Shown here: positions 33,386 through 44,943 of the stretch, piece after piece
Position numbering within the stretch: the first letter of the stretch is position 1
How the letters are laid out: each line of letters starts with the position of its first letter
Assembly (NCBI GenBank): GCA_963585895.1
Contig: OY757904.1
Location: 9,919,599 to 9,983,598 of the forward strand
Direction of reading: 5' to 3'
Source of the DNA: Sepioteuthis lessoniana
Taxonomy: Eukaryota; Mollusca; Cephalopoda; Myopsida; Loliginidae
DNA: 64,000 nt
The notes under the pieces: model-generated
What the model was told of the DNA's origin: nothing
The model's input: only the letters and a program-made list of their open reading frames with translations
Database searches by the model: none
Translations under genes and position numbers: made by a program

Positions 33386-33810
33386 TGAATTTAATTTCAA
33401 AATACAATACGATCTAACGGAGACCGATTTTTAAGAATTTGTCTCTATTTGGTGAGATTGGTATTGAAAAATGACAAAATTCCCTATTTAAGATAATTCG
33501 GTTTCATCGCTTCTATATACTTAGAAAAAGAGTTCGGTTAACAGAGTCGAATGAAACAGACAGATCTAGAATAAAAATGGACTGAGACGTATATTAAGGA
33601 ATATTAATAATAGATATGTATGAACTAAATATTATAAATATTTACAAAGACAGATAAATAAATAGAAAGATAAATGATGTGATATAGATCTTTTTTTAGA
33701 TTTTAGAACGCCAGTCGCATCACAGAAATTAGAAACAGAGCGTTAACAGCGGAAATAGAATGTTTTAAAACTTTCTAATCTTTTTTGTTTCGTTCAGTAA
33801 CTTACACGCC

Positions 33811-33842
33811 CTGATGAAAGTCTGAAAACTGAAACGTCGAAA
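33811..33842 (+). other. Hammerhead-ribozyme-like motif
   Basis: CTGATGA (33811-33817), a short AGT/ACT stem, then GAAACGTC (33831-33838): both conserved core strings are exact. No long helix I or III was found, so a dimeric or degraded form is more likely. A family D-like scrap lies upstream at about 33527-33600. Confidence 0.4.
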
Positions 33843-33982
33843 TCTGGCAAATATTTTCACGAATCAAATGACTCTCTGACGACGTTGTATTTTTAATTTC
33901 TTTACATTTTCATCCTATCAGGTTTATTTCCCAGAAAAAAAAATTATCACAATGATCAAGTCATGCTTATAACACGGAATTC

Positions 33983-34034
33983 TCGTGCCCGTGGTGTAAT
34001 GGTTATCGTCACAGGAATTGGACACGGCGACACA
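33983..34034 (+). mobile_element. SINE head fragment (family C type)
   Basis: TCGTGCCCGTGGTGTAATGG and GGACACGGCGACAC match the family C head. It ends abruptly at an RTE endonuclease fragment. Confidence 0.6.
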
Positions 34035-34345
34035 GGCATACAAGCCTATTCTCGAGAGAAAACTTTGCCAGATATTCATCATTTCCGTTTGGCGAGTTGT
34101 ATCTCGAATGATAAGGATTGTGGAATGCGTCAAATAAAAGAAGATAGTTCGTTATAGAAGGTGGTGATGTCCGTTTTATCATTGGTAGGACTGAAGCAAG
34201 ACATGATTGCTGTGGTGGAGTTGCGAATAAATGTAGCATACATAATTTTCGGTTGGATTCTCTTCATGCTATTTAATCCTTTAAGACACAACGATTTAGA
34301 AAAATTCCAATGGCAGCATTGACGGAGACTTCCTTTGAAAATACC
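34035..34345 (-). pseudogene. RTE-like LINE endonuclease fragment
   Basis: Minus-strand readings LNSMKRIQPKIMYATF, IMSCFSPTN, TTFYNELSSFI and, in another frame, NSPNGNDEYLAKFSLENRLV align in order with the endonuclease at 7404-8229 (LNSVEKIQPRMM, IISCYSPTN, VTFYDELSSLV, FTIENRLACL). The GGDMNAQ segment falls in the frameshifted middle and is not intact. Confidence 0.75.
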
Positions 34346-34738
34346 GACCATCAATTACTGGTAGTATGGTATTTTTCTAGTTCGCTGTGGTAATATCTAT
34401 GTTCCTGAACACATAAGATATCTACATTTTACGCGGATGCAGACACTATAAACTCAGGTAGCTTGCTTTCACAAAGCTTTTGCATCAAAACAAATTTGAT
34501 TTAGGATTTGTCTCTAATTTTTTGAATCAGTAAAAATGTTAGCGACCTTAGTCGAGTGTGATAATATGTCCGCTGGCCGACCTCCCACTATTTCAACTTC
34601 TTTAATCAGGTCATGGTCATTTGATAGTCTAGTGGTTTCTCTCATCTCCGGCCAGGGGCATTTTACATGGTTTACAAATATGCAGCAGAAATAACGTATA
34701 TAACCGAGAGTGGAAGAAAGAAGAACAGACAAGCATGG

Positions 34739-34739
<1 letters not shown>

Positions 34740-34820
<81 letters not shown>

Positions 34821-35200
34821 ACCCTAAGCGTAAGAAAGGAGAAGTTTTTGGCACTTTTCTGGCACTTCTGTGCATCTGTGGCTATCTCGAGCCTGTATCC
34901 GAACGAAGTTCCCACACAGCTATCAGGAACGCTGAGTCACCCTCTCGCGCTAGCCGACCTGGCCTCTGGGTCCACAAGTCTCAACTCCTCCTTCAGCAGC
35001 TGCCTCTCTCTGACTATCGCCTTTCTCCGAGTGTTGCTAATTCGTCCCTGTTCACTGCTTTGGGACTTTGCCTTTCCTCGTCTTCTTCCAGTCTCATAGG
35101 AAATCTCGTGCTCAAGCCCTTTGTTTTAGCTTCGCATCAAAACAGACAAAAGAATCCTCTGACTAGCGCTCACCCACACCCACAGAACGAATTTTCACCA
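34740..35200. other. Microsatellite followed by an unassigned GC-rich segment
   Basis: (CA)n-(TA)n-(TG)n occupies about 34740-34819. From about 34845 to 35200 the composition is GC-rich for this window and both strands are fairly open, with serine- and leucine-rich plus-strand readings. No reading matches a family I know. It could be an exon-like or gag-like relic. Confidence 0.35.
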
Positions 35201-35202
35201 TC

Positions 35203-35440
35203 GTGCCATATGAGGGTAACCCGAAGGTTCCATTTTCAATGGCTACTACACCGAAATGTAGGGAAGGGCTCTACTACATTCCTTTGATTGCTCCTCTTTA
35301 CCGTATCTTATAATGCTGAGTGTTAAGCAAGGCGGCATCAAGTACCATTTTTTGAGTCTTTGATATGACTCGACCTGAGACTGAACCCCGGTCTCCCGGA
35401 CCATTGGCGAACACTCGACTCATTAGGCCAATGATCCTGA
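35203..35440 (-). mobile_element. SINE family B, minus-strand copy
   Basis: GAGGGTAACCCGAAGGTTCC, ATGGCTACTACACCG, ATAATGCTGAGTGTTAAGCA, TTGATATGACTCGACCTGAG and CCGGACCATTGGCGAACACT. All family blocks are present. Confidence 0.85.
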
Positions 35441-35918
35441 ATACTGGTGTTAAATCTCAACAGAACACGCTCCTTGTTTACCAGAGTTAAGGGTGATGTG
35501 GTTCGGATATATGGTTTAAATATTAATGGTAATCTTTCAGTGGCGGGTTTTCTAATTAATAGACGCTACCCTAAGATGAGAAGCTGTAGTTTCGTAACTA
35601 AACTATTTTATTCTGGCCGTTGAGCAATGAGTTTCCTCCGCCCAGCTTCTAGTAAAGCGCTCCGTTGACCCACCTTTGGATTCATCCGCTTTACTTCACA
35701 TCTACCATGCTGCATCAGATGGTTTCCATTACTATAGTCTCCTTCCTCAGAGACTGTTATCCAGTGAAAAGTTGGGGTAGATTATTTGAATGATGTTCGA
35801 ATGGTTTGAGGAAGCATATTTGAATATTGCGGGATTTGAACTTTCCGGTTCGATCAAGATTTTATTGTTGCAACTTTTACGTCTTTAGCGTATAGTTCCC
35901 TGGCTTTTGCTGGGCCGT

Positions 35919-36006
35919 CTGGCATTCGTGCCGGATGAGATATCGAAATCAATGACATATTCGAGGCCGAAAGGCCCCCAGTTTCGGCTGGGCCACCTTC
36001 GGGTGG
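35919..36006 (+). other. GC-rich chain of tetraloop hairpins
   Basis: Hairpin 1 is CTGGCA-TTCG-TGCCGG (35919-35934). Three further hairpins then follow without spacer: GGCC-GAAA-GGCC (35965-35976), CCCAG-TTTCGG-CTGGG (35977-35992) and CCACC-TTCG-GGTGG (35993-36006). TTCG and GAAA are especially stable RNA tetraloops. The segment stands out in composition from the AT-rich surroundings and precedes a tRNA-like SINE. No other copy is seen in this window. It could be a conserved domain of a longer SINE or a structured-RNA relic. Confidence 0.55.
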
Positions 36007-36109
36007 GCGAGCTGCAACCTATGTCCCCTATGTATAGCACTAGACCTTGTTGTCTATTTCAAGCTATGACCCTGCATACGTACCCGGATCCAGATTTGGA
36101 TTCGTGAAA

Positions 36110-36285
36110 CTGCTTGGCTCATTAGACCCACATTGCACTTAGTGGGTCGATGAACAGCACAGACCATCAGGGTTCGAGTCTCGGTTCGTGCCCGACCTTC
36201 CCCTAAATCTCCACTATAATCATTGACCTTGTGTCATGTCCTGTCTGGTGGGAGGCAGCGACAAGTATCAATACGTCTTTAGCGC
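36110..36285 (+). mobile_element. tRNA-derived SINE, family C-like
   Basis: A-box-like TTGGCTCATTAG and a perfect B-box string GGTTCGAGTCTC, followed by a short body ending TTGACCTTGTGTCATGTCCTG and GGTGGGAGGCAGCGACAAG, similar to the family C end TTGTGTCATATCCTGCC..GGAGGGGTTGGTAAA. Confidence 0.7.
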
Positions 36286-36299
36286 TACTTTTGTAGAGG

Positions 36300-37270
36300 T
36301 TTGATAAAAATAGTTTTTCTTCGGAAGAAAAACAAACAACCCCCCACCCGAAAAACTCCTTTTTCTGAAGTTTAAGTCCATCTAAATTATCTATTTAAAT
36401 GTGATACATGAAGAAATATCTTATTGTTTCCTTATGGTTAGACTATGTTATTTTCGTGCGCTTAATTCGGATAATTCCCGTGTGTTGTTATTTTCTTTTG
36501 GTTAGATATAACTGCTACATAATTTCCGAGATAATAATTAATGGCCTTTAAATCATATAAAACAAATAAATAAATGTTCCTAACCTGATCTTATTCAAAC
36601 TAACGATCAGATTTTTCATGGTTTTTATGCATATAGATATAATGTTTTTAGTTTTAAACAAATTTGGGACATTTTTGTCATTTTTAACCCTATATCTTCA
36701 AAACAGTTTCCTTTAAAGGAAATAAAACTGAAGCAAAGAGCAAGTATCATTAAAAAATCTAAATAAATGCTTCTGTCTTGATATTCCCTTTTCACGAAAC
36801 GGTCAAATTTTTAAAGAATTTCTATGGAATTTAAGGCTTTATTTTTATTTGATTTTTGTCCTCTCTCTTCAAAACGAACCAGTTGTAAGAAGAATAAATG
36901 TTTAACAGACTGTTTGGCCTGCAAGGAATATTTTAACATTTAATACACTACACAGCAAGCATATAACTTGGTGTTTTCTTCAGTTTGTCTTGTCCTAAAT
37001 TATTTTAGCTTCAATTTTACATATATTTTTGCTTGTTGGAGTTTTCTTTAAAGAAAGGAACTACATAAAGTCGTTAAAAGCATATAATAAAGCAAACAAA
37101 TAAATGTCCTAATCTTGATATCCTTGCTCAACACAACAGTCAAATTATTTTTTTTTGTTCTTCAATTTTTACCAATTTGTAGACTTTTGTGGGTTTTTAT
37201 CCTCTCTCGTCAAAACAGATCATTTGAAAAGGGAATAAAAGTGTACCAAACAAATCGACATGCAAGGAAC
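36300..37270. other. No recognised feature
   Basis: AT-rich. Recurring phrases such as TCTCTTCAAAACG.AC and AATAAATGTCCTAATCTTGAT suggest an old, diffuse tandem duplication with a period of a few hundred bases, but I cannot define units. Confidence 0.4.
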
Positions 37271-37276
37271 ATTTGA

Positions 37277-37277
<1 letters not shown>

Positions 37278-37340
<63 letters not shown>

Positions 37341-37510
37341 TGAGAAAATAGAAATAAATCCTACGGTATGTAAATATAAAAATATGAAATAAAGAATTTT
37401 TGGAAATATGTTACACGATAAAAAGAACTTAAAACACTAATTACGTCAGAGATTTTAAACAGTTTTAATAAAATCAACCTTTCAATATATATTTTTAACA
37501 TTTGTTGACG

Positions 37511-37562
<52 letters not shown>
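37278..37562. repeat. (TA)n and (CA)n-(TA)n microsatellites
   Basis: (TA)n at about 37278-37337, and (CA)n followed by (TA)n at about 37509-37562. From about 37600 to 39110 nothing else was recognised. Confidence 0.95.
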
Positions 37563-37571
<9 letters not shown>

Positions 37572-39110
37572 ATATATGTCGAGTAGGAAGGGTGAAAATT
37601 ATTACCTCACAATGTCTTAAAGAATAAACAAATTAAGGGGTAAAGACTTCGACATGACCTGAATCACAGATTAACATATTCTTGAGAAGCATTTGTTTTC
37701 ATTTACTTTGTGAGAATATATATGCATTGTATTTTTTATGACTTGGTGCTCTTCCCAGATGATTAAGTTGAAAACGACGAAATAAAAACGAATATTCCGA
37801 TAGAAAATTAATTTATAGAAAAAGCAGAAAAATATTTTCATACTGTCTTTTATAGAGTTTTTTTTTATTATCTTTCTATTTACTTAACATTCTAAAACAA
37901 AATATAGCAAGGTTAAAGTTCCACCACAGCTGTATATGAAACATAATTAAATGCGAATTTTAAAAGTAAATAAATATGGAAATAGTAACATTTGTTTTGG
38001 TTACAATTATTAAAAGGGAAATCCGATGTGAATCCAGAAAGAATCGAGATTAAAGATGGATTTAGCTAGATAAAGATGATCAATGAATAAAAAGTAAATT
38101 GACTTTAGAATTGTCCACTTGAGAGAGGACAGACTTATTCCAGAAGTTTTTCCAGTAATCGATACAAATCCGAAACTTTTCATATGTCTTTGAGTTGCCT
38201 TGTCGGATTTAATTTAATGTGAACAAATCTTAATATTGAGATGTATTTAGTAACATTTCGTAGGGTAAGCAATCTAAGGGCTGTGTTGCAGACGAAGCAA
38301 AGCTTCGTAAAGATAAGAAAATACAGTTTGTTATATTCACGTTCAGGTCACACTGAAAACTCCTACTCCCGTTAAATCACCGAAGTTTGATCTAAACTCA
38401 GTGACGACTTTGAGCAAATATATTAAACAGCATAAACGCTGATACGCTGTAAACGAAGAATTAATAAAAACGCTCTTGCAGATCATGACAAGAGAAGAGT
38501 GAGATCAATTATCACTTAATACACAAAATGTAGGTTTTTCTGTTAAGTTTATCTAATAAAATTGTGTATTAAATACATGATATACATAAATACATGAAGT
38601 ACATAGTCAAATTAAAACTCGTATGAATTCTAAGTTAAATAAAGTATTTACTTTGCATACTTTATTTAGAAATTTATTTATATATCACGTTTACTTAAGT
38701 ATCAACTAGTTGTAATACACATAGTTGCTTAATATACATCGTTTTTTTTTCAGAATTTACTACCGAAAAATGAAATAAAAGTTGTTATATATTGATTCTT
38801 TCTGATCAGTCCCAGTTTTTAGTTGTTTTTATCGCAAATATAAATTCTAAAGTTATTGCGACGTAAACATTGTTATAAAACAGTCAAAAGTAATTTCAGA
38901 AATAGATATATGCTGGGCAAACGTCACTATTCAGATTTTATCTTGTTTACTTGTCTGTAATCCCAGATATTCTGAAGGGCATTTATGAAGCGCTAATCAA
39001 GAAAAGAAGACATATGATAACATTGAAAATATGGTTTATAGATTAAACAATTAGCAGTAATAGATATATAGATAAAAATTTCTAAGTACTACATAAAATT
39101 TCCGGAAAAG

Positions 39111-39112
<2 letters not shown>

Positions 39113-39206
<94 letters not shown>

Positions 39207-39272
39207 TTTCCCACATAATCTTACTTGTTTATTAAGCTGAGGATATTACACAAGGAAAGTGTACAGTGAAAA

Positions 39273-39336
<64 letters not shown>
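39113..39336. repeat. Opposed (TA)n-(TG)n and (CA)n tracts
   Basis: (TA)n then (TG)n at about 39113-39205, and (CA)n at about 39273-39336. TG and CA arms about 70 bases apart are complementary and could fold back on each other. From 39340 to 39800 nothing was recognised. Confidence 0.9.
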
Positions 39337-39340
<4 letters not shown>

Positions 39341-39802
39341 GCACGCACGCTCACACTTACACACACAGATAAATATACATATATACATAGGATAAACGGT
39401 ACTTAACTACACACATGTAGTTATATATATATATGAAAGACTGACATATACTCACGAGCCCATGCAGAGATTATATAACTTTGATATCAAAATGACGACA
39501 ATATTTATAGACTGTTTCACGTGGTGTGTAAACCCTGATTATTTAACGGCAAAATAGTAATAAAATAAACAACACGGTAATAATAGTCTTGAAATATTTT
39601 TGAATATTTTCATATGTTAGATTTTATATATTAGATATATAGCAGTGTGAGTCACATAGATGGATCGAAGACTTTTAGAAAGATGGAAACATTTGTATTG
39701 CTTCATAAAATAACTTAAATCCTCTCACACATATTTGAAAAACTTAAAGTGGTTCATGTTTCCTTCTTTCATGTATTACAGAAAGTTAAATATTCAAAAG
39801 TC

Positions 39803-40193
<391 letters not shown>

Positions 40194-40479
40194 TTCAAAG
40201 AGAAGGATATTTTTCACTATCTGTTATTGTTAGACTTTACTATTATGAATATTATTACAGTTACGGTGTGCGAGATTAAAAGTATAAGAATACACTACTT
40301 CTAAAATCCTATGAAAAGTAGTATATATTTCCAAAGTTCATTGTAAATGTTTATATAATTAAACATCCACATATAACTGCTTACTTGAATCTGAGGGGAT
40401 GTACGTTAATATGATTAATTAAATAAAAGCATAAAGTAAAGTACCCAGCTTCCTTGGATCATATTTAGAAAAGATTATC

Positions 40480-40678
40480 CACCTTTGAATGGACTTTATT
40501 CTGTCCTGCTTCTGGGGATTATATTCAGTAATTAAGATAAATTAGGGATTTGAATTTAGAGTTTTCATTCTCTTAGATTGGTTGTCCTATTAAGGGTAAA
40601 TAGACCAGTGTATCCAAGTTTCTCATACACGTGATGTGGATGAGAGAGATACATAACTTTTCAACCTGAGTATCCTAC

Positions 40679-40754
<76 letters not shown>
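40480..40754 (-). mobile_element. SINE family C scrap, then (TA)n
   Basis: TGAATTTAGAGTTTTCATTC, GATTGGTTGTCCTATTAAGG and AAATAGACCAGTGTATCC at about 40550-40615 follow the family C minus-strand 3' body. A separate (TA)n run is at about 40683-40754. From 40760 to 41390 nothing was recognised. Confidence 0.45.
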
Positions 40755-40755
<1 letters not shown>

Positions 40756-41394
40756 CAACTCTCATAGATATCACACGCTTGTATAAGGAAATATATCTTC
40801 CGAAAATAGTCTGCTATTGTGTTCGTCTGCCAAGTGAAACCAAGGTTAAACGATACCATGTTCTATTGTTATATGGTTGATTAGACGAAACGAAGAATTC
40901 ATCATATGATTTATTAAAGCTCCTATAAACGGCTTGTGAGTTATGAAGACTTGGATCGCAGCTGCTTATTTCACTCCCTATCCAACCAAATGAAATTTGA
41001 AAGCACTTGATAAATGTTATAACTAATAGATCCTCATAACTGAAAAAAGATTTTGTATTTGATCGTTCAGTAAAAAAAAATAACCTTATTTTGTTGAAGT
41101 CTTTCTTTATTTACATCAGAACCACTTGATAGATTTACCTATAAAACTTTTGTGTTTCTATCTGGATTGATAGCCTTAAAAATAATCCTACGGAATTATC
41201 TTACTTTATTCTATTAAACACCTACCTATAGACCTCAGCGACGATATTTAATTTTCTTTGAATAATTATTAAGTATGACAAATAATATGTTGATGTTTTC
41301 TTGTGGTGTTTGAACATGTAAATTCTTTATTATTTCGCCTCACATATTTTCCAGTCGATTTTTGTTCATTGTTAGAAATTTGCTTTCAATAAGA

Positions 41395-42059
41395 AATATC
41401 TATTTACGAAAAGTAGTCACCCTTCTGCAGTGTTTAGAATACGTTGACTGTAAACGCTACAGAAAAGGTAATATCCCTCCCGAAATGGAATCTTAGCTAT
41501 GACTAAACTGCATCGGATAGACACGGAATAGTAGTATCTATTAGAGAATTATCAATAGGTCAAATAGATCTGTTTAAAGATAATTTTTCTATTAGATAGG
41601 AGTACTTGATGCAATGTGATTGTGAGTAAATCATTTGAATGACGAATGGTAACTTTTAGCTATAATTGTTTACTTAAATAGAAATAGTTTAATAGAACCA
41701 TAGAATTATGTATAACATATTAGAACTCGATGCGAACACATGAAACCATAGAATTATGTATAAAATATTACAGTTAGATAATAATACAAGAATAATTGAA
41801 ACCATAAACATGGGTTCAAATTATTTGCATTAGATAAAAATACTAGAAACTATCCAACGATGTTCAAATTATTTGCATAAGTAAAGAATACTTGATATCA
41901 TTTAACTAAAGGCAGAAAATATCAAGAAAGAAGTATTTAAAAATGTATATATAAACATAGAATGAACATGATTCCCTAATCACTTGGCATTAAATAACCC
42001 CGGACGGGTTGACATGTAATTAAAATCAATCAATCAATCAATTAATCAATCAATCAATC
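41395..42059 (+). mobile_element. Family D element, diverged copy with (AATC)n end
   Basis: Degraded head: CTTCTGCAGTGTTTAGAATA, CGTTGACTGTAAACG, GGTAATATCCCTCCCG, AGTAGTATCTATTAGAGA. A tandem body with AACCATAGAATTATGTATAA units follows, then the tail TTGGCATTAAATAACCCC..GGGTTGACATGTAA (about 41985-42020). The terminal microsatellite is (AATC)n rather than ACCAA. Confidence 0.7.
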
Positions 42060-42491
42060 GGTATTTTTACGTTAATCACTTTTCATGAGGCTAATAAAAA
42101 CAAATCAAATATTGTAGATCTACCGGCCACTTCATTTATAGAAAGCAGGGAATTTCTTAGGATGTATTACTATAGATTTTATGCTTGTTGGTTGCATATT
42201 GGTACATTTTCAAATTACAATATTTTTTGATAGTCATCATTTATAAGCTTATTCAGAGAATGTGACGATATTTATCTAATTCAACAAAATACCACAGAAC
42301 AAATCGATATTGCTTGGGATACGAAACAGTGGTTGTTTCAAGAAATTATTCTGGGATAATTTTTACATAATCTACATTGAAGTCTCTATCATGGAAGAGT
42401 TTAAATCGTAATTAATTGCAAAAATTATTATGCTGCAAAGTAAACAAACTATGTCATACATATGTACAGTATGCAAAATTCATTATCTTTG

Positions 42492-42492
<1 letters not shown>

Positions 42493-42522
<30 letters not shown>

Positions 42523-42531
42523 TTTTCTATA

Positions 42532-42585
<54 letters not shown>
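42493..42585. repeat. (CT)n and (CA)n microsatellites
   Basis: (CT)n with a few T interruptions at about 42493-42525, then (CA)n at about 42538-42585. Confidence 0.95.
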
Positions 42586-42587
<2 letters not shown>

Positions 42588-42712
42588 ATGCTTAAAAAAT
42601 ATAGGATTAAATTGAGATTTAAGGTGAAATGAATAAAATAAAATAAAAAAAAATAAAAAAGATGAGAAGAAAACTATGTGATGTGTACTTACTCTTCAAT
42701 GGAAGGATAAGT

Positions 42713-42965
42713 AAAAGTTGGCGACCGTAGTCGAGGACGACCAGAAGGCTCCCTTTTCAATAGCTACTACACCAAGGTGTAGGGGAGGGCACTACTCCTT
42801 TCCCAGGATTGCTCCACTTTACCCTTGATACTTACCTTATATTGCTGAGTGTAAAGCAAGGAGGTATCAAGTACCATTTTTCAAAGTCTTTGGTATGACG
42901 CGACCAGGGATTGAACCCAGGTCTCCCGGGTCATTGGCGAACACTCTACTCAACTGAATTAATAG
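42713..42965 (-). mobile_element. SINE family B, well-preserved copy
   Basis: GCGACCGTAGTCGAGGACGA, AATAGCTACTACACCAAGG, AGGATTGCTCCACTTTACCC, GGTATGACGCGACCAGGGAT (B box in reverse) and CCGGGTCATTGGCGAACACT. Confidence 0.9.
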
Positions 42966-43144
42966 GCACAAAAATAAAATTTGAAATTAAAATTTTGATT
43001 TTATTTTTAATTTGATATAAGTATTACTGTATCCTCATGTAAGGTTATTAAAGAAAGTTGTACTTCCCTAAATTAGCATTAAATCTGGAGTTTTAAATTG
43101 AAATGTATTTAGAATTTAAAAATAAAAGAATTAATTTACTATAA

Positions 43145-43400
43145 TTCCAACCGGTAATAAAAACCGAAAAACCGGAAGTGGGCGAAATGGGGAGGAAACT
43201 CTTCACCCCACTTCTACCCCCTCCCACCCTTCCTTCCTGTGTCTATTCTGAATTATTTTATCCATTAGATCTGAAGAAGTCCAGTTATTTTTGGTGTTTT
43301 TGATTTATATCAAAACCCATAACAGGATGGAAATAAATTTATAATCATAATGTGACTGGTTTTTGTTTTTTCTTAAAGAAAGTATATATATATATATATA
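43145..43400 (+). repeat. Dispersed repeat family F with 3' (TA)n
   Basis: Matches 2045-2287: GGAAGTGGGCGAAATGGGGA, AACTCTTCACCCC, CCCCTCCCACCC, AGATCTGAAGAAGTCC, ATAACAGGATGGAAATAAAT and TCTTAAAGAAAG then (TA)n (43386-43400). This copy lacks the inverted partner seen at 1805-1994. Confidence 0.8.
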
Positions 43401-43465
43401 GGTAATATCAGTGATATCCAGGAGGAGTTCAATTTGACCGTGGTTGAGTATTCTTCCAGTTAAAT

Positions 43466-43512
<47 letters not shown>

Positions 43513-43513
43513 T
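43466..43513. repeat. (TA)n-(GA)n microsatellite
   Basis: TA run followed by GA run. From 43520 to 44630 I recognise only a TAG/TAA-rich trinucleotide stretch at about 44310-44345. Confidence 0.9.
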
Positions 43514-44635
43514 GAGAGAGTGTATAACACAGAAAATAAATCTAAATATTGTTAAAACTTATTTCCTGCTTCCGTCATGATACGTCGTGGGGAAACTCAG
43601 ATCTACAAGTGGGAGATGAAAGAGTAAAATACATGGAAAGTACTGAATACAAAACAAAGCGGATGTACACGACAAAAATTCTGAAAAACACAGAGAAATT
43701 TTGAGATTAAAGTGAATTGTAGTGCTAATCCGAAGCAAGTTAACAGAGACAAAGACGAAATGAAGAGATTACAACTAATTCACATCAATAGAAGATAAAC
43801 GTTAGACACGTGGCCACAGAAAAATACCCATCTCATTATTTTCGGTGTTGTAACCTCTCTAAGGACTGATCTCGAAATCGGAAAGACACGGTATTCTCGA
43901 ATCGATGAAGGTAGATTTGTTGTTTAAGAACACATAGCCCGCGCTCAAAGAGGGAGGGAGCGGTTTCGCTTGGCACAACATTTTGATTGTTACTTGTGCT
44001 TATCCTATTATTACTTGACTGCAACTTTGCAAAATCCCCAACTCTCATGTGACTGTTTTCTCGCATCTACAGCTAAACTTCCCGAGGTTGACGCTTTATT
44101 CACTGGTGGTAGAAGGCGGTTTCTTCATTACAAAATTAGTTTTTGCGAAGGCGTAATAAAGTAGTAATTTCCATTTTTGAATTGAACTTACATTCAACAT
44201 CTTCGTTTTTCATGGAGGAAATCTTAACTAATTTCGCCGATGGAGGCGATGATAAGATGGATCATGAATCCGCAATCTTTCTGTCAAGCCTATTCACCAT
44301 TTTCCCGTTATTGTAATAGTAGTAGTAATAGTAGTAGTAGTAGGCGGAGGAGGAGTAACATTAATTGCAGCAATAGTATTTTTCAACCTGATGTATTTCC
44401 ATAGTGGATCTTTTAAAAATTGTTTTCTGTGTCGTATTGTCCTATACGAGAAGACGCTACCACAATATACGATAAAATTCCACATGTGCAAGTCTTTCAA
44501 GTAACCTAGCAAGATATTTTCTTGTATTTCTTTTATGATTTGAAGTTATGAGACGCATAAACGCACCACAATTTTCTTATTTTCTGAATAAAAAAATTTC
44601 ATTTTATAAGTGGAGGGGGTCACTTCCCCATGTTT

Positions 44636-44811
44636 ATTCAATGTAGAATGATCACGTAAGCCAATAACCACACAGGTCGAATTATTTTAAATTTGTTTTA
44701 ATTTGTGCATTTTCTTTCGCTTTTTCTTTTTTTTTTTTCTTTTTCATTTCTGTTGGAGAGTTTTCGTTTTTAATTCTTGTTCCATAAATGAGTGATCATT
44801 CTACATTGAAT
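44636..44811. mobile_element. MITE-like inverted repeat
   Basis: Perfect 20-base arms: ATTCAATGTAGAATGATCAC at 44636-44655 and its reverse complement at 44792-44811, with partly matching CATGTTTATTC / GAATATGAACATG beyond them. The 136-base centre is T-rich with no gene. No flanking duplication could be defined. Confidence 0.6.
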
Positions 44812-44904
44812 TAGAATATGAACATGAGCCCTCTTCTTAAAAAATGTAAAATGTGTTTTTGCGAAAAAAAATTGCTATGAGTTTCAGGATCGAAGGAATT
44901 CAAA

Positions 44905-44907
<3 letters not shown>

Positions 44908-44939
<32 letters not shown>
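44908..44939. repeat. (CA)n microsatellite
   Basis: About 16 CA units. From 44940 to 46290 nothing else was recognised. Confidence 0.95.
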
Positions 44940-44943
<4 letters not shown>

